This document shows positions 22,567 through 33,526 of a DNA stretch of 64,000 nt, in pieces (positions within the stretch are counted from its first letter, which is position 1; each line of letters starts with the position of its first letter). The stretch spans positions 140,923,407 to 140,987,406 of the forward strand of contig CM035408.1 in assembly GCA_020310875.1 (NCBI GenBank), in the 5' to 3' direction. The stretch is from Ceratopteris richardii. Lineage: Eukaryota > Streptophyta > Polypodiopsida > Polypodiales > Pteridaceae. The notes under the pieces were generated by a model. The model saw nothing but the letters and a program-made list of their open reading frames with translations, had not been told where the DNA came from and ran no database searches. The position numbers were made by a program, and so were the translations under genes.

Positions 22567-23699
22567 TGTTGGAGATTCACTCACTAATTATGCATAATGA
22601 CATAAAGGCAAAGAGAAGCAGAAACAAAGCATTCAGGAGAAAATAAAACCTTAGTGAAGGGACAAATTCACGACTGTAAATATACAGCGTAGAAACTTCC
22701 AGGATTAGAGTTTGTTGGAACCGAATCAAAAATTGTATATAAGAGAGAGAGAGAGAATGTGCGCATATGAGATAGAGAATAAAGGTAAGATATAGAAGAC
22801 GCCATAGATCGCGTATGTAGAGATGAATAATAAAACCTGAAATGTCGGGTATTCATCTGAGAGAGATGGTAAGGAACAACTACTCAGAGTAGGAGAGTTT
22901 TCCATAGCTATGAGCAAAGTGAGGCCAAGCTATATTTTTGTACACATCTTCTCTAATAGAAAACACATGTTCATGTGGAAGAATTTAAGCGCATTCTTCG
23001 TATGTGAAGAAGTCTGAGAGATTTCACGTTACTGTGAAAAGTTAGTTAACAGTTACAGTTTTCTCATTAAATATTTTTCCGGTACTTCTATGAGTTAGAT
23101 CTCGAAGTATAATGTAAAGTTTTGTATGAGAGATAGCTTATCTTGTAGCCAGACGTCTCTACTATAAGTTGATCAAAGATTTTGGTGAAATGGATATGTA
23201 CACACAGTACAAAGTCTGACCAGAAAGAGATATCCAGAACTGGTGAAGTTTTTTCTTAAACTTCAAATAGAGTTCATTTAGTGAAGGAAGTTCACGTATC
23301 ACTTCCTTACTTCATGTATATACATTTGAAGTAATTACAAACAGATTTCCAGTTGATTCTAGTGATATTCCAATAAGATTCCGATGACAGTCTGGTGAAG
23401 TTCCGGTGGAATTTTGGTAAGTTCAAAACACAGTTTTGACAAATTTAAGTGATGCAAAGATTGTTTAATTGTAAGAAAACACAGTAGTGTAAAGACTGAA
23501 GTAAATCAGTTTAGAATTGAAGCTTGAAGGAAACGTGAAGCTTTCTGTAAAGTGAATTTTCAGTGTTCACTAGATACAGTTATAAGTTTTCAGTTTCAAA
23601 AAATTTGCTAAGCTATTGATGATTATAGAGGTGTTCTAACATCACTCTAGCTTAGTTTCTGTGGTGTAAGCGAATTCCGCAATAAGCACTACACCAACA
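22567..23699 (+). repeat. Copia-3 5' LTR
   Basis: 1,133 bp, TGTTGGAGATTC...ACACCAACA, matching 28051-29182. It includes a (GA)n stretch at ~22742-22755. The short antisense open frames shared by both LTRs (22668-22917 and 28152-28401) are by-products of the duplication. Confidence 0.95.
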
Positions 23700-23700
23700 G

Positions 23701-23712
23701 TGGTATCAGAGC
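23701..23712 (+). other. Copia-3 primer-binding site
   Basis: TGGTATCAGAGC lies one base after the LTR, complementary to initiator tRNA-Met. A degenerate echo (TGGTATCAAAGC) follows at 23730-23741. Confidence 0.9.
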
Positions 23713-24001
23713 AAGTAAGATCCATCAGTGGTATCAAAGCAGGTTAATCAACAGTGATATCAGAGTGGTAAGATCCACAAGTGGTACCAAAACAGAAAAG
23801 GTTTTGAAGAGCATAAAAGGTTTCTCAGAAGAAGAAACGGAAAGAAAATTTGAAGAATTCTCATAAAGAAAGGTGAAAGCTGAAGAGATCGATAAAAAAC
23901 GGCATCAAGAAGAGTTCCGAAGTCATTCTCAAGGTAAAGGTTTACAAAAGGTCAAATCCTTTAATGTTACATTCACCGGAAGTTACAGAAACAAGAAGAT
24001 C

Positions 24002-25238
24002 ATGGCAGATCACATTTCTATTGACAAATTGGATAGAGATAATTATCCGGCATGGATAATGCGCATGGAAGCCTTAATTATGAGTAAGGACCTAATGGTA
24101 TATGTGACAGGAGAAGAAAAGAAGCCGACTTTTGAAGATGATAGTCAACCAAAGAAAGAAGAATTAGAAGTCTTGAAGCTGTGGCAGAAGAAAGATGCAA
24201 CGGCAAGAGCATATATCTATAATACTATTACAGATCATCTACTACCACACATTAGAGGTCTGGAGAAAGCAGAAGATATATGGAGAGCGTTGGAAGATCA
24301 CTTCCGAAATACTACGAAAGCTAGAAAGGCTAGCTTAGGGTTGGAGTTCACAACACATGGTGATGAGGTATTTACAGAACTAGACCTCTGGCATAAGAGG
24401 TTATGACATTTTAATGAAATAGGAATCAAAGTTATGGTGGAGAAACAATCCGTGAAAAGATTACCAAATATGAAGAACCAACATATGATTCACAAATGTG
24501 AAGCCTGTCAGATGGGAAAAGCCCACAGGTTACCATTTCAGAAAAATGGTCAAACATGATGGTGTGCTAGAGCTCATAAATACAGATGTATGGGGACCAA
24601 CAAAAGAAGGATCTATCAGCGGATCAAGGTATTATGTTCTTTTCATTGATGATGCAACAAGATGGATAACTCTTTATGTTTTGAAAGAGAAGTCAGAAGT
24701 ATTTGAAGCTTTCAGGCATTTTCATGCATATGCTGAAAGACTTACAGGACAGAAACTCAAAAGACTAAGGTCTGATGGAGGAGGAGAATATTTTTCTTGA
24801 GATTTCAATGATTATCTATAAAATGCAGGTATCAAAAAAGAAATAACTTGCAGGTATACACCGCAACAAAATGGAGTAGTAGAAAGAAGAAACCGAACTC
24901 TAGTTGAGTTTGCACGAGCAATGCTAAAAGAGAAGAATTGTCCAAATTGTCTTTGGGCTGAAGCTGTAAATACAGCTACATATCTGGTAAACAGATTACC
25001 ATGTACAGCTTTAAATGGGATGACCCCTTATGAAGCTTGGTGGGGCAAGAAACCAACACTTGATCATTGCAAAGTGTTTGGATCAGTTGCTTATGCTTAT
25101 GTACCATCACAGTTGAGACATAAGCTTGAACCAAAAGCTGAAAAATATGTGTTCATCGGATATGATGAAAAGCAGATGGGTTACAGGTTATGGAGTCCTC
25201 TAACCAAACAGTTTATTGTTTCCAGAGATGTGACGCAT
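24002..25238 (+). pseudogene. Copia-3 truncated gag fused to integrase
   Basis: The ATG at 24002 starts MADHISIDKLDRDNYPAWIM and continues through the gag helical domain to LEFTTHGDEV. There it jumps directly into the pre-integrase block LDLWHKRL at about 24385. The zinc knuckle and protease that should lie between are absent, an internal deletion of about 1 kb by comparison with other Copia elements. Integrase follows: CEACQMGKAHRLPF, INTDVWGP, FIDDATRWITLY, RSDGGGEYF, then TGA (24798) and TAA (~24819), then PQQNGVVERRNRT. The C-terminal part is open from 24921 to SRDVT at 25235, where the TIR element interrupts it. Confidence 0.9.
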
Positions 25239-26157
25239 TAGGGGAAAAAATGAACCCTGCATGGGCCTTGTAAGGATCCCTAATTTTCAGGGATTAAAAT
25301 TAACAAAAAGGGGATTAAGGCTAGAAAAAAACCACTAGTGGTTTTTGCAATAAAATATTTGCCCAAAATCTTGTGCTCAGTCTAAATCAATTCGCGATCA
25401 TCCGTGCCCCTTGGATAAAATCTTACGGACGGTTATGATTGAGCTTGCTATGTCTGTCATAAGAAGACAAAAGTTCCTCCAAAATGTGCACAGTCGTGGG
25501 CATTCTCGGCCTTTAGATGAAATCTGCACGAGCGGTCAAGATTGAAGAGAGAGTGTCTGTCATAAAATGCCAAAATAGGAAGCATTCAATGAGGTGAGAG
25601 AGTGTGTGGACTGTCACAAAAGGACAAAATCCCTGGCGCAGTTCCATGGCGGGATCGATTTTGCAGCGTCTGATGGTTTTTTGATTGAATGGCCTAAAAG
25701 CTTCAAAGCTTCACAACCACTAGATCAAAAGAGGATCCAATGGATGCAATTCACAATGACCCAAAAGTCAAAAGAATAAATCCCAACCATTCCTTTCTTG
25801 TTCCATCCAACGGACAACGCTTGAAGGTGCTTTTTTTATTAAGTTTCAAACCACACCCTTGGATCTTGGCCACATCTAACGGACGAAATTCTATGCCGAC
25901 TTCTTTTTGAAATTCAACATGATCCCTTAGATCTTTGAGTTAATCCAATGGCCTTGGTTGAAACTCTAGGCCAATTAAACCACTTTTCTAGAGGAACTCG
26001 TGGTTTTTAGTCAGTCATACCACTTTTGACCAGAAAGAAACAAGGGAAGCCTATGCCTAGTCTAGGTGTAGACTGTGGCCACCACCCTCTTCTCATTGGT
26101 CCATCACTAATCACCTCTTAATCTAAAAGGCCCATGCAGGGTTCATTTTTTCCCCTA
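25239..26157. mobile_element. TIR element (MITE-sized DNA transposon)
   Basis: About 919 bp is bounded by perfect terminal inverted repeats of about 31 bp, starting TAGGGGAAAAAATGAACCCT at 25239 and ending with its complement at 26157. The coding frame of Copia-3 resumes on the other side with WFDEGKSW, so this is an insertion. A TA dinucleotide at each end fits a TA target duplication (mariner-like), but the TIR symmetry can be extended outward by two or three bases, so the superfamily is open. No transposase is present; the small open frame at 25594-25779 has no known motif. Confidence 0.88.
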
Positions 26158-28012
26158 ATGGTTTGATGAAGGAAAGAGCTGGTATACAGATAAAGACCAT
26201 AGTGCTGAAACACTTGAAGAAGAGATAAGAAGAAATGAAAAAGGAAAATCACATATGCAGGTGAATGGAGATGAAGATCATATGCAGGCAAGTAAGTCGA
26301 GGATCAAATCAGGTATGAGAAATGAAGATGAATCAAAATTTGATGAAGATGTGTATTCACATACACATGAAGAGTTTGAACCAAGAAGGTCAAATAGAGT
26401 AAGAAAACAACCAACAAGGTATTCCTATGATACTTCGTATTTGACTCTGAAAAACTATGCTTACTTAGTAAAGGAGGATGAAGAACCTCTGAATTACAGT
26501 GAAGCAAAAGGTAAGAAAAATTTGGAAGAAGTAATGAAGGAGGAGTTAAATGCTCTAGAGGAGAACAAGACTTGGGAACTTGTTCCAAAACCAAATGGTA
26601 AGAAAGTGATTGGAAACAAATGGGTTTACAAATTCAAGAAGCTTGCAGATGGAAGGATAGCCAGATACAAAGCTAGACTGGTAGTCAAAGGCTATGCTCA
26701 AACATATGGCATAGATTATGATGAGACGTTTAGTCGGGTGGCAAAGATGTCAACCATAAGGACATTGATTGTTGTAGCAGCATCAAAAGGATGGAAGCTA
26801 AGTCAGCTAGATATAAAGAATGCATTTTTGAATGGATATATATCAGATGAGGTTTACATGGAACAACCTGAAGGGTTCGTAAGTTCGAAATACCCAAAAC
26901 ATGTTTGTAGATTAAGAAGAGCTCTCTATGGACTGAAGCAAGCTCCAAGAGCTTGGAATTACAGACTTGTAAAGTATCTAAATGACCTTGGATACCAAAG
27001 TTCGAAGGCAGATGCAAGTCTACTCATCAAGAAAACAGATGAAGGTATGATCTATATTTGTGTTTATGTAGATGACATAATAATCACAGGAACCTCATAT
27101 GAAGGAATCAAAGAGGTAAAGAGACTACTTGAAAAAGAGTTCAAGATTAGTGATCTAGGAAAGTTATCGTATTTTCTTGGAATGGAAGTTACATATACGG
27201 ATCATGGTATATATGTTTCACAAGAAAGGTATCTCCTAAACTTACTAAAGAAGTTTAACATGGAGAATTGCAGAGAAGCTTCAACACCACTTGAAGTAAA
27301 TCATAAACTCAGCAAATATGGTGGTGCAGAGTTTAAAGATATGAGGAAGTATTAGTCGTTAGTGGGAAGCTTAATTTATGCTACGCTAACAAGACCGGAT
27401 CTCAGTTATGTAGTGGGAGTTCTATCACAGTTCATGCATTGTCCGAAGGATCAACATTGGGTAGCAGGACAAAGAGTTCTTAGGTATATTAAAGGAACTA
27501 TAAAGGAAGGATTATATTATCCTTATACGTCAGATATAAAGTTGAGAGCATACAGTGACTCAGAATGGGCACGAAGTCAAGATGACAGAAGGTCAACACA
27601 TGGGTATATGATATACCTAGGAGATAAGCTTGTAAGCTGGTGTTCAAAGAAGCAACACACAGTAGCTTTATCGTCAACAGAAGCAGAATACAAAGGACTT
27701 GTGGAAGCAGCTAAAGAAGTGATATGGATGCAGACCTTGTTTAAAAGCATGGGTATTGATCAAGCTATACCTATCATACATGGAGATAATATGAGTTCGT
27801 TATATCTTGCAGCAAATCCAGTGTTTCATGCAAGAACAAAACACATAGAGATTCAATATCATTTCCTGAGGGAAAGGTAATGGAGAAGGAGATTGAATTG
27901 GTATTCACTCCTACAAAAGATCAGATTGCAGATATTCTGACAAAGAGCTTGGATGGAGTAAAAACAAGCAGATTCAAAGAAATGGCAGGTATAAAAGAAA
28001 AAAGGGATATAT
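26158..28012 (+). pseudogene. Copia-3 reverse transcriptase and RNase H
   Basis: After the integrase linker the RT runs open from 26255 to 27355. It has [86 protein letters not shown], catalytic YVDDIIITG (about 27064-27090) and DLGKLSYFLGMEV. A TAG at 27353 interrupts it just before RNase H (SLIYATLTRPDLSYVVGV, YSDSEWA, SSTEAEYKGL, HGDNMSS, KHIEIQYHFLRER). A one-base deletion at ~27878 shifts the final block, DQIADILTKSLDG. Apart from these two lesions the RT and RNase H are well preserved. Confidence 0.93.
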
Positions 28013-28038
28013 GAAGACCGGAAGATGCAAATTAGTGA

Positions 28039-29182
28039 TTGAGGGGGAGCTGTTGGAGATTCAATCACTAATTATGCATAATGACATAAAGGCAAAGAGA
28101 AGCACAAACAAAGCATTTAGGAGAAAATAAAACCTTAGTGAAGGGACAAATTCACAACTGTAAATATACAACGTAGAAACTTCCAGGATTAGAGTTTGTT
28201 GGAACCGGATCAAAACTTGTATATGAGAGAGAGAGAGAGAATGTGTGCATATGAGATAGAGAATAGAAGTAAGATATAGAAGACGCCATAGATCGCGTAT
28301 GTAGAGATGAATAACAAAACCTGAAATGTCGGGTATTCATCTGAGAGAGATGGTAAGGAACAACTACTTAGAGTAGGAGAGTTTTCCATAGCTATGAGCA
28401 AAGTGAGGCCAAACTATATTTTTGTACACATCTTCTCTTATAGAAAACACATGTTCATGTGGAAGAATTTAAGCGCATTCTTCGTATGTGAAGAAGTCTG
28501 AGAGATTTCATGTTACTGTGAAAAGTTAGTTAATAGTTACAGTTTTCTCAGTAAATATTTTTCAGATACTTCTATGAGTTAGATCTTGAAGTATAATGTA
28601 AAGTTTTGTATGAGAGATAGCTTATCTTGTAGCTAGACGTCTCAACTATAAGTTGATCAAAGATTTCGGTGAAATGGATATGTACACACAGTACAAAGTC
28701 TGACCGGAAAGAGATATCCAGAATTGGTGAAGTTTTTTCTTAAACTTCAGATAGAGTTCATTTAGTGAAGGAAGTTCCTGTATCACTTCCTTACTTCATG
28801 TATACACATTTGAAGTAATTACAAACAGAATTGCAGTTGATTCCGGTGATATTCCAGTAAGATTCCGGTGACAGTCTGGTGAAGTTTCGGTGGAATTTTG
28901 GTAAGTTCAAAACACAGTTTTGACAAAGTTAAGTGATGCAAAGATTGTTTAACTGTAACAAACACAGTAGTGTAAAGACTGAAATAAATCAGTTCATAAT
29001 TGAAGCTTGAAGGAAACGTGAAGCTTTTTGTAAAGTGAATTTTTGGTGTTCACTAGATACAGTTATAAGTTTTTAGTTTCAGAAAATTTGCTAAGCTACT
29101 GATGATTATAGAGGTGTTCTAACATCACTCTAGCTTAGTTTCTGTGGTGTAAGCGAATTCCGCAATAAGCGCTGCACCAACA
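28039..29182 (+). repeat. Copia-3 polypurine tract and 3' LTR
   Basis: The tract TTGAGGGGGAGC (28039-28050) is followed by the 1,132-bp LTR 28051-29182 with the same termini as the 5' copy. Confidence 0.95.
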
Positions 29183-29714
29183 CCACAATAGACGAAATTC
29201 TCGTTGCTGAAGTAGCCAAACTTTCAACCCTTCATTCTCTCGTCAACTTGTTAAGTGATTGTAGTGGATATGGTAGTAGCCATTGTACTCTTTTTTTTTT
29301 CAGCTTGAGCTTCAATCAAAGAGTTTATTACTCGTTGCCTTGATTGTGAATGAGAGAGCATGCTCCTCCTCACGATATGCAAGTGCACACAGATACTCAA
29401 ACAGACAGGTTATGAAAAAAAAAACTCTTTAACAATACAATGCTTCTTCGTGGCAGTGCTTAAAAGCACTAACAATGCATACACAAATGTTGAAAAACAC
29501 TACACTCTATAGAACAAAAATTCATATGAAGAGATAGAAAAGAAGAATGGCAAGCACACTTAGTTATGGGAGGGTGGGAGGGAAATGAAGAATAGATATA
29601 AGTGTTCAAAAACACTTTTATTAGAAAGATGTGATATGGAAACTAAGCAATGATTCATAAGAAGGAAATATAAAGCTAATGTGAAAGAAAATCTTAAGCA
29701 CAAACTCAACCTAT
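29183..29714 (-). other. Leader-like DNA downstream of the inverted primer site
   Basis: Read on the minus strand this follows the inverted LTR and its primer-binding site, so it should be the 5' leader of an inverted 99-bp-LTR element. It has CT-rich transcript-like sequence and an ATG at about 29278 opening only ten codons before a stop. No domain is recognisable. Confidence 0.4.
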
Positions 29715-29825
29715 GCTCTGATACCATGTTGAAATGAAAAAGGACTACTCCTACTCTACTCACATGCACACATCAAACAAGCTAAGGAGGAAGGAACAAA
29801 AGGGTGGAGCATGGAACTCTCAACA
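29715..29825 (-). repeat. Inverted 99-bp LTR with primer-binding site
   Basis: 29727-29825 is the reverse complement of the 99-bp LTR. 29715-29726 (GCTCTGATACCA) is the reverse complement of the tRNA-iMet primer site, adjacent as in a 5' LTR. It is therefore a second family member in opposite orientation inside the first. Confidence 0.92.
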
Positions 29826-31711
29826 TGGGATTTTAGTGTGATGTGTTCAAGCCTTAGGGAAGGTCTTACCACGTTGTTGTGGCATTTTTTTAGTTCAATG
29901 TACTTGGAACACGAAATGACACAGACAAGTTAGAAGAAATGTTTTTTTCCTTCTATGCTATTGAATGCACTTTCTAACGCCACATTTTGTTGAGATCAGA
30001 GAATAGATATGCCTTGGAGTTCAAGAGATTCCATGGATATACATGTTCTGAAGAGCAGAGAAGCGAAAAAAGGGAAGAAACAAATGATTGGAAGGAAAGC
30101 ATGCGCTATTGCGATTGTATTGTTTTCTAATGGCAAAGAACGTGTGTGCAATGCTGGGACACTGCAATAGCCGAGCTTTAGGAACATGCCCGGCCCTAGA
30201 ACTAACAGGAGGAAGATGTTGTTGAAGAAGATGGCCCAGGGCTTTCAAAACTGGATACTGAGCTAGAAGGCACTTCAGAGAGTTATAGCCAGAAAAATGT
30301 GCTACTTTATCATACACATTATGCTATAGAAGCATTTGGTATTGGCAGAAAGCTTGATGAAGCTGGTCTTACGATGCGAGGAGCAAGCGTACGCTAAGGT
30401 GCTACAGCATGCTCATGCGCCTGAATCAAACAATAGATGAAGCTTGCACTGTGTTCGTTGACGCAGATTTGCCAGAGGCGAGGGGTGCTGAGCTGAGAGA
30501 TAGTACTGCTTGTGGCAAAGAGGACCCTCCCGACGAGGCCATGAACTATGGATAGTTCAGTGAATCGGTTCCGCAAAGAACACGCGAGAAGAAATGTAGA
30601 TTCGATCTCATTGGACAGACTATCTACCGTTGATATAAGACTAGATTCAATGCACCATGTTCTGTGTGGTGCGCAATAAGGAAGATGAGCTCATGCACTA
30701 AATTCGGCAAGCTCCAGAGTCCAGATCTGTTTTGGTGCCGGCGGTTCTCATCAGAATCATCCAGCCACGCTGCCATGTGCTTAAATCTTGCTGGCACATT
30801 CATGCGATTGTGATATAAGCCATGATGTCAAAACTGGCAAGGTGGTTTGGCGCATCTTTACAAACAGACAGAAAGATGTATAGGATCGCTGTACGCTCAA
30901 GAAAGATTTTTGAACGGTATTCCAGTTTGGTAGCAGCGTTCATAAAGATGAAGTGCAGCTCAACATGTATTTGCTATTAAATTTCGATGGTGTTCGGTGG
31001 ATGTGACTAAAAAAAACTTTGTTGCCTAGTTCACTTGGATAGCTACAACTCGTTATAATCATTGCATACAACTCGTTATAATCATTGCATATCGCTCTAC
31101 TTAGATGAACTTGCAAAGATCAATTTTTCCATTGACATAATTCTTTTGAGTTGAGTATCCACATTGTATGTATGTCAATAGATTTTCTAACGCATGAATC
31201 CCAATCATCCATAGGACCTTGTCAAAGCCATTTGCAAACATGTGTTTGCTTCATGTAAAGGGATTAGACACCATCTTGAGTAGTACTCAAGATAGGACCT
31301 TCCCTATGCACATTGCACATGCACATATTCTCCAAAGACATATAGTCTTAAAGCTATGTACTCTCTCTACCTTTTGACACTCAAAACCCACCACAAGGAC
31401 AAGCTCAAAGCAAATCTCAACATCTCTTCAGAAACGGAAGAAAACAAATAACTAAAGCTTGAAGGATCCCAACAATGGAACACAACCCCAAGGACAGGTG
31501 CAAAATCAACAAAAAGGAGTCCACATGAAGAGGACCTTACCAATGATCCCATCAATGGATCAAATGAAGGATACATAAATATAGGAGGAAAATGGATCAA
31601 AGAAAGCACTACCTACCCCATGATGTAAACCCTAAATGTCTAGGGATCCCATATGTCCCTATATCCCCTCACACCATGGATCCCATATGTCCATGGAGCT
31701 AAAAACCAAGG
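29826..31711. other. Interior of the 99-bp-LTR element
   Basis: About 29890-29990 is the reverse complement of the element's own leader (22400-22475). From about 30190 to 30990 the base composition is visibly more GC-rich, which could mark a captured host fragment, but I recognise no protein in it. A 23-bp unit is tandemly duplicated at 31045-31090. Near 31650-31710 the motif GGATCCCATATGTCC recurs. It also recurs beyond the gypsy insertion at 44185-44280, as expected for one interior split by insertion. Confidence 0.5.
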
Positions 31712-31716
31712 GATGC

Positions 31717-32057
31717 TGTAGCTCAAGCGTAAGCACCACCTCCTTTACTTGTCAATCCGCGGAGACGTGAGGACCGGTATGAAGACCACGAGCAAGTGAA
31801 GGCACAAGTGCGTGAGTGAAAGCACACAAACATGCACACACATACACACACACGCGCACAAAGTAAGATCAAAGAGAGGAACAATGGAAAGCTTAGATTG
31901 CAAAAGAGTTCTCTTACAAAAGTTCTATTCTCTAACAAGCTAACCTCAAAAATGAGCTCTCTAGCTCTTTTTATAGTTTTTTGACTAGTTTTGGCCCTGT
32001 CCAGACCTAGTGTCCGGCCTAGTTAAAAATTAGGTTCCAGGGCTTAATTGAGGGCTC
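31717..32057 (-). repeat. Shortened 3' LTR of the gypsy element
   Basis: 341 bp, nearly identical to 43571-43911 of the 5' LTR. Beyond 32057 the similarity stops abruptly, although the 5' LTR continues for another ~268 bp (its U3). No polypurine tract adjoins the break. The 3' LTR has therefore lost most of U3 together with the 3' end of the internal region, or these were replaced. Confidence 0.88.
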
Positions 32058-33526
32058 TTGTTGGAAGGGCTGTTCCATGTAGTGCTTTGAGAGGTGGTGT
32101 CCATCCGTTGTATGAGCTGGTTCCTTGGATTCCAGCAAGAATGTGTTGTTGTGAGCTTTCAAAACTGTAAGTTGCTCAAAAGAGGTTGTCGAGAGTGATT
32201 TGGAGCAACTACTGGCTTCAATTTGCTTCCGAGATATGGATGTTGTTCCCAAGATGTCCGCTAGCTCTTCCAAAGATGATGTTGAGAGCAGTCATGCCAA
32301 CTACTCATAACCCATAATGAATGATGGGTAAGTGTGTTCGTGCCTGGGTTGAAAAAAGTATGTGCCTTGTGCACGGCCTTGTAATGTAGCCCTACGCATG
32401 CTTACTTGGAAAATGCATTGGAAGAAGTATGGTGCAAAAATTGCGGGTCTTGAGCTAAGTGCTCAAGGGTATGCTGACGAAGAGGTTTCCTAAACTATCA
32501 TGGTTATGGTGTTTCCAGAGTAAAGATACTTACTAAGGAGAAGGTTGATGGATGTTTGTCTCTTCGTGTTGTACACTCGGCCTTTGGGATGGAACCTTGT
32601 TGATGAATGTCCATGTTGATTGTCCACTGATGAGATCTTTTGAGTGGTGGATCCCCTCTCCTCTTTTCAAAGCAATCCTTTGTCAGTAACAATGTGCATT
32701 TCTGAGCTTGGGCTCGTGCACGTGCACTTCCCTATATTGACACTCAGAGGAATATTGGACACGTGCCGGTTTCTAAGAGATTACCATGCTGATTGACATA
32801 GACCATTCACCAGTGCTACTGTTCCATACTGGTTCACGAAATACTGAGAATTGAATTGCTTTATATTCCTTGGCAAGCAACATCGGGAAACTACACCAAG
32901 CTGAGTTTCACATATTCTCTTTAGCTCACCATATGCAGGAGTCTTCTCCTCTAGAACTACCCTTTGCAGATATCTCCTTGGACGCTCTGGTACATGAAGT
33001 AGTTAAGCATCACTCAAGTTGCGGACCTTCAAGCTCTTCATTCCTACCATGGTAAGAGAAAATCATAGTTGCAGATGCCAGGTTCGTGCCAAATGCTTGT
33101 CATCTACCAGATAAGGCAGCAATAATCTCACTGCTGGCCGAGACACACTTCTATCCAAATTACTAAATGCCCAGTAATCAACAGCTCTACCTTCAACTAA
33201 GCATGACTCATTCATGTTTCATAAGCCAAACCTAGGAACAAGCTTTCTCCCGCTTTTTTTTCTCCTCTTCTTTTTATTATTTTTTTTTTTTTTATTTTTT
33301 TAGAGGAACAGGATATCACAAAACAAGAACACAAAAGTTAGTATCAATAGAAATATTTGACATATGTCACTGTGCTCTTGTGCGTGGGATTCTCAAGTGT
33401 GTCTATGCACGGCCGTGTAATGTGGCCCTATATTAATGCATACTTTGGAAATGCATGACCTGAATGGTGCAAAAGACAGGGTTGTGCAAGGAGCACATGG
33501 TTGTTGCTCGATCGAGGCTTTCGGTG
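32058..33526. other. Unassigned stretch between pol and 3' LTR
   Basis: No recognisable coding sequence. Two similar ~75-bp stretches in direct orientation lie at about 32371-32455 and 33405-33485 (both contain GCACGGCC, TGTAATGT and ATGGTGCAAAA motifs), which suggests an internal duplication or a separate repeat. A T-rich run is at 33250-33300. Some gypsy elements carry an env-like gene here, but I see no transmembrane or envelope-like frame. Confidence 0.5.

Larger units (their letters stand above)
22567..29182 (+). mobile_element. Copia-3: nested, internally deleted element
   Basis: A 6.6-kb element has LTRs 22567-23699 and 28051-29182 (1,133 and 1,132 bp, highly similar), a primer-binding site at 23701-23712 and a polypurine tract at 28039-28050. 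The flanks ACACA (22562-22566) and CCACA (29183-29187) are a target duplication with one difference. It is inserted in the interior of the 99-bp-LTR element. The second half of gag and the protease are missing, so it was defective apart from its later point mutations. It was itself hit by the TIR element at 25239-26157. Confidence 0.94.

Noticed and set aside
22668..22917. Antisense open frames nearly identical to those at 28152-28401
   Set aside because: They lie in the two LTRs of Copia-3 and are duplicated only because the LTR is; no recognisable protein.
31045..31090. 23-bp perfect tandem duplication
   Set aside because: Too short and isolated to support a function; ordinary replication slippage is sufficient.
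31723..31938. 71-codon minus frame identical to the one at 43577-43792
   Set aside because: Both are in the gypsy LTR copies; low-complexity cysteine/valine content comes from a (CA)n-like stretch.
32058..33460. Possible env-like gene of the gypsy element
   Set aside because: No open frame of useful length, no signal peptide and no membrane segments in the minus-strand translation.
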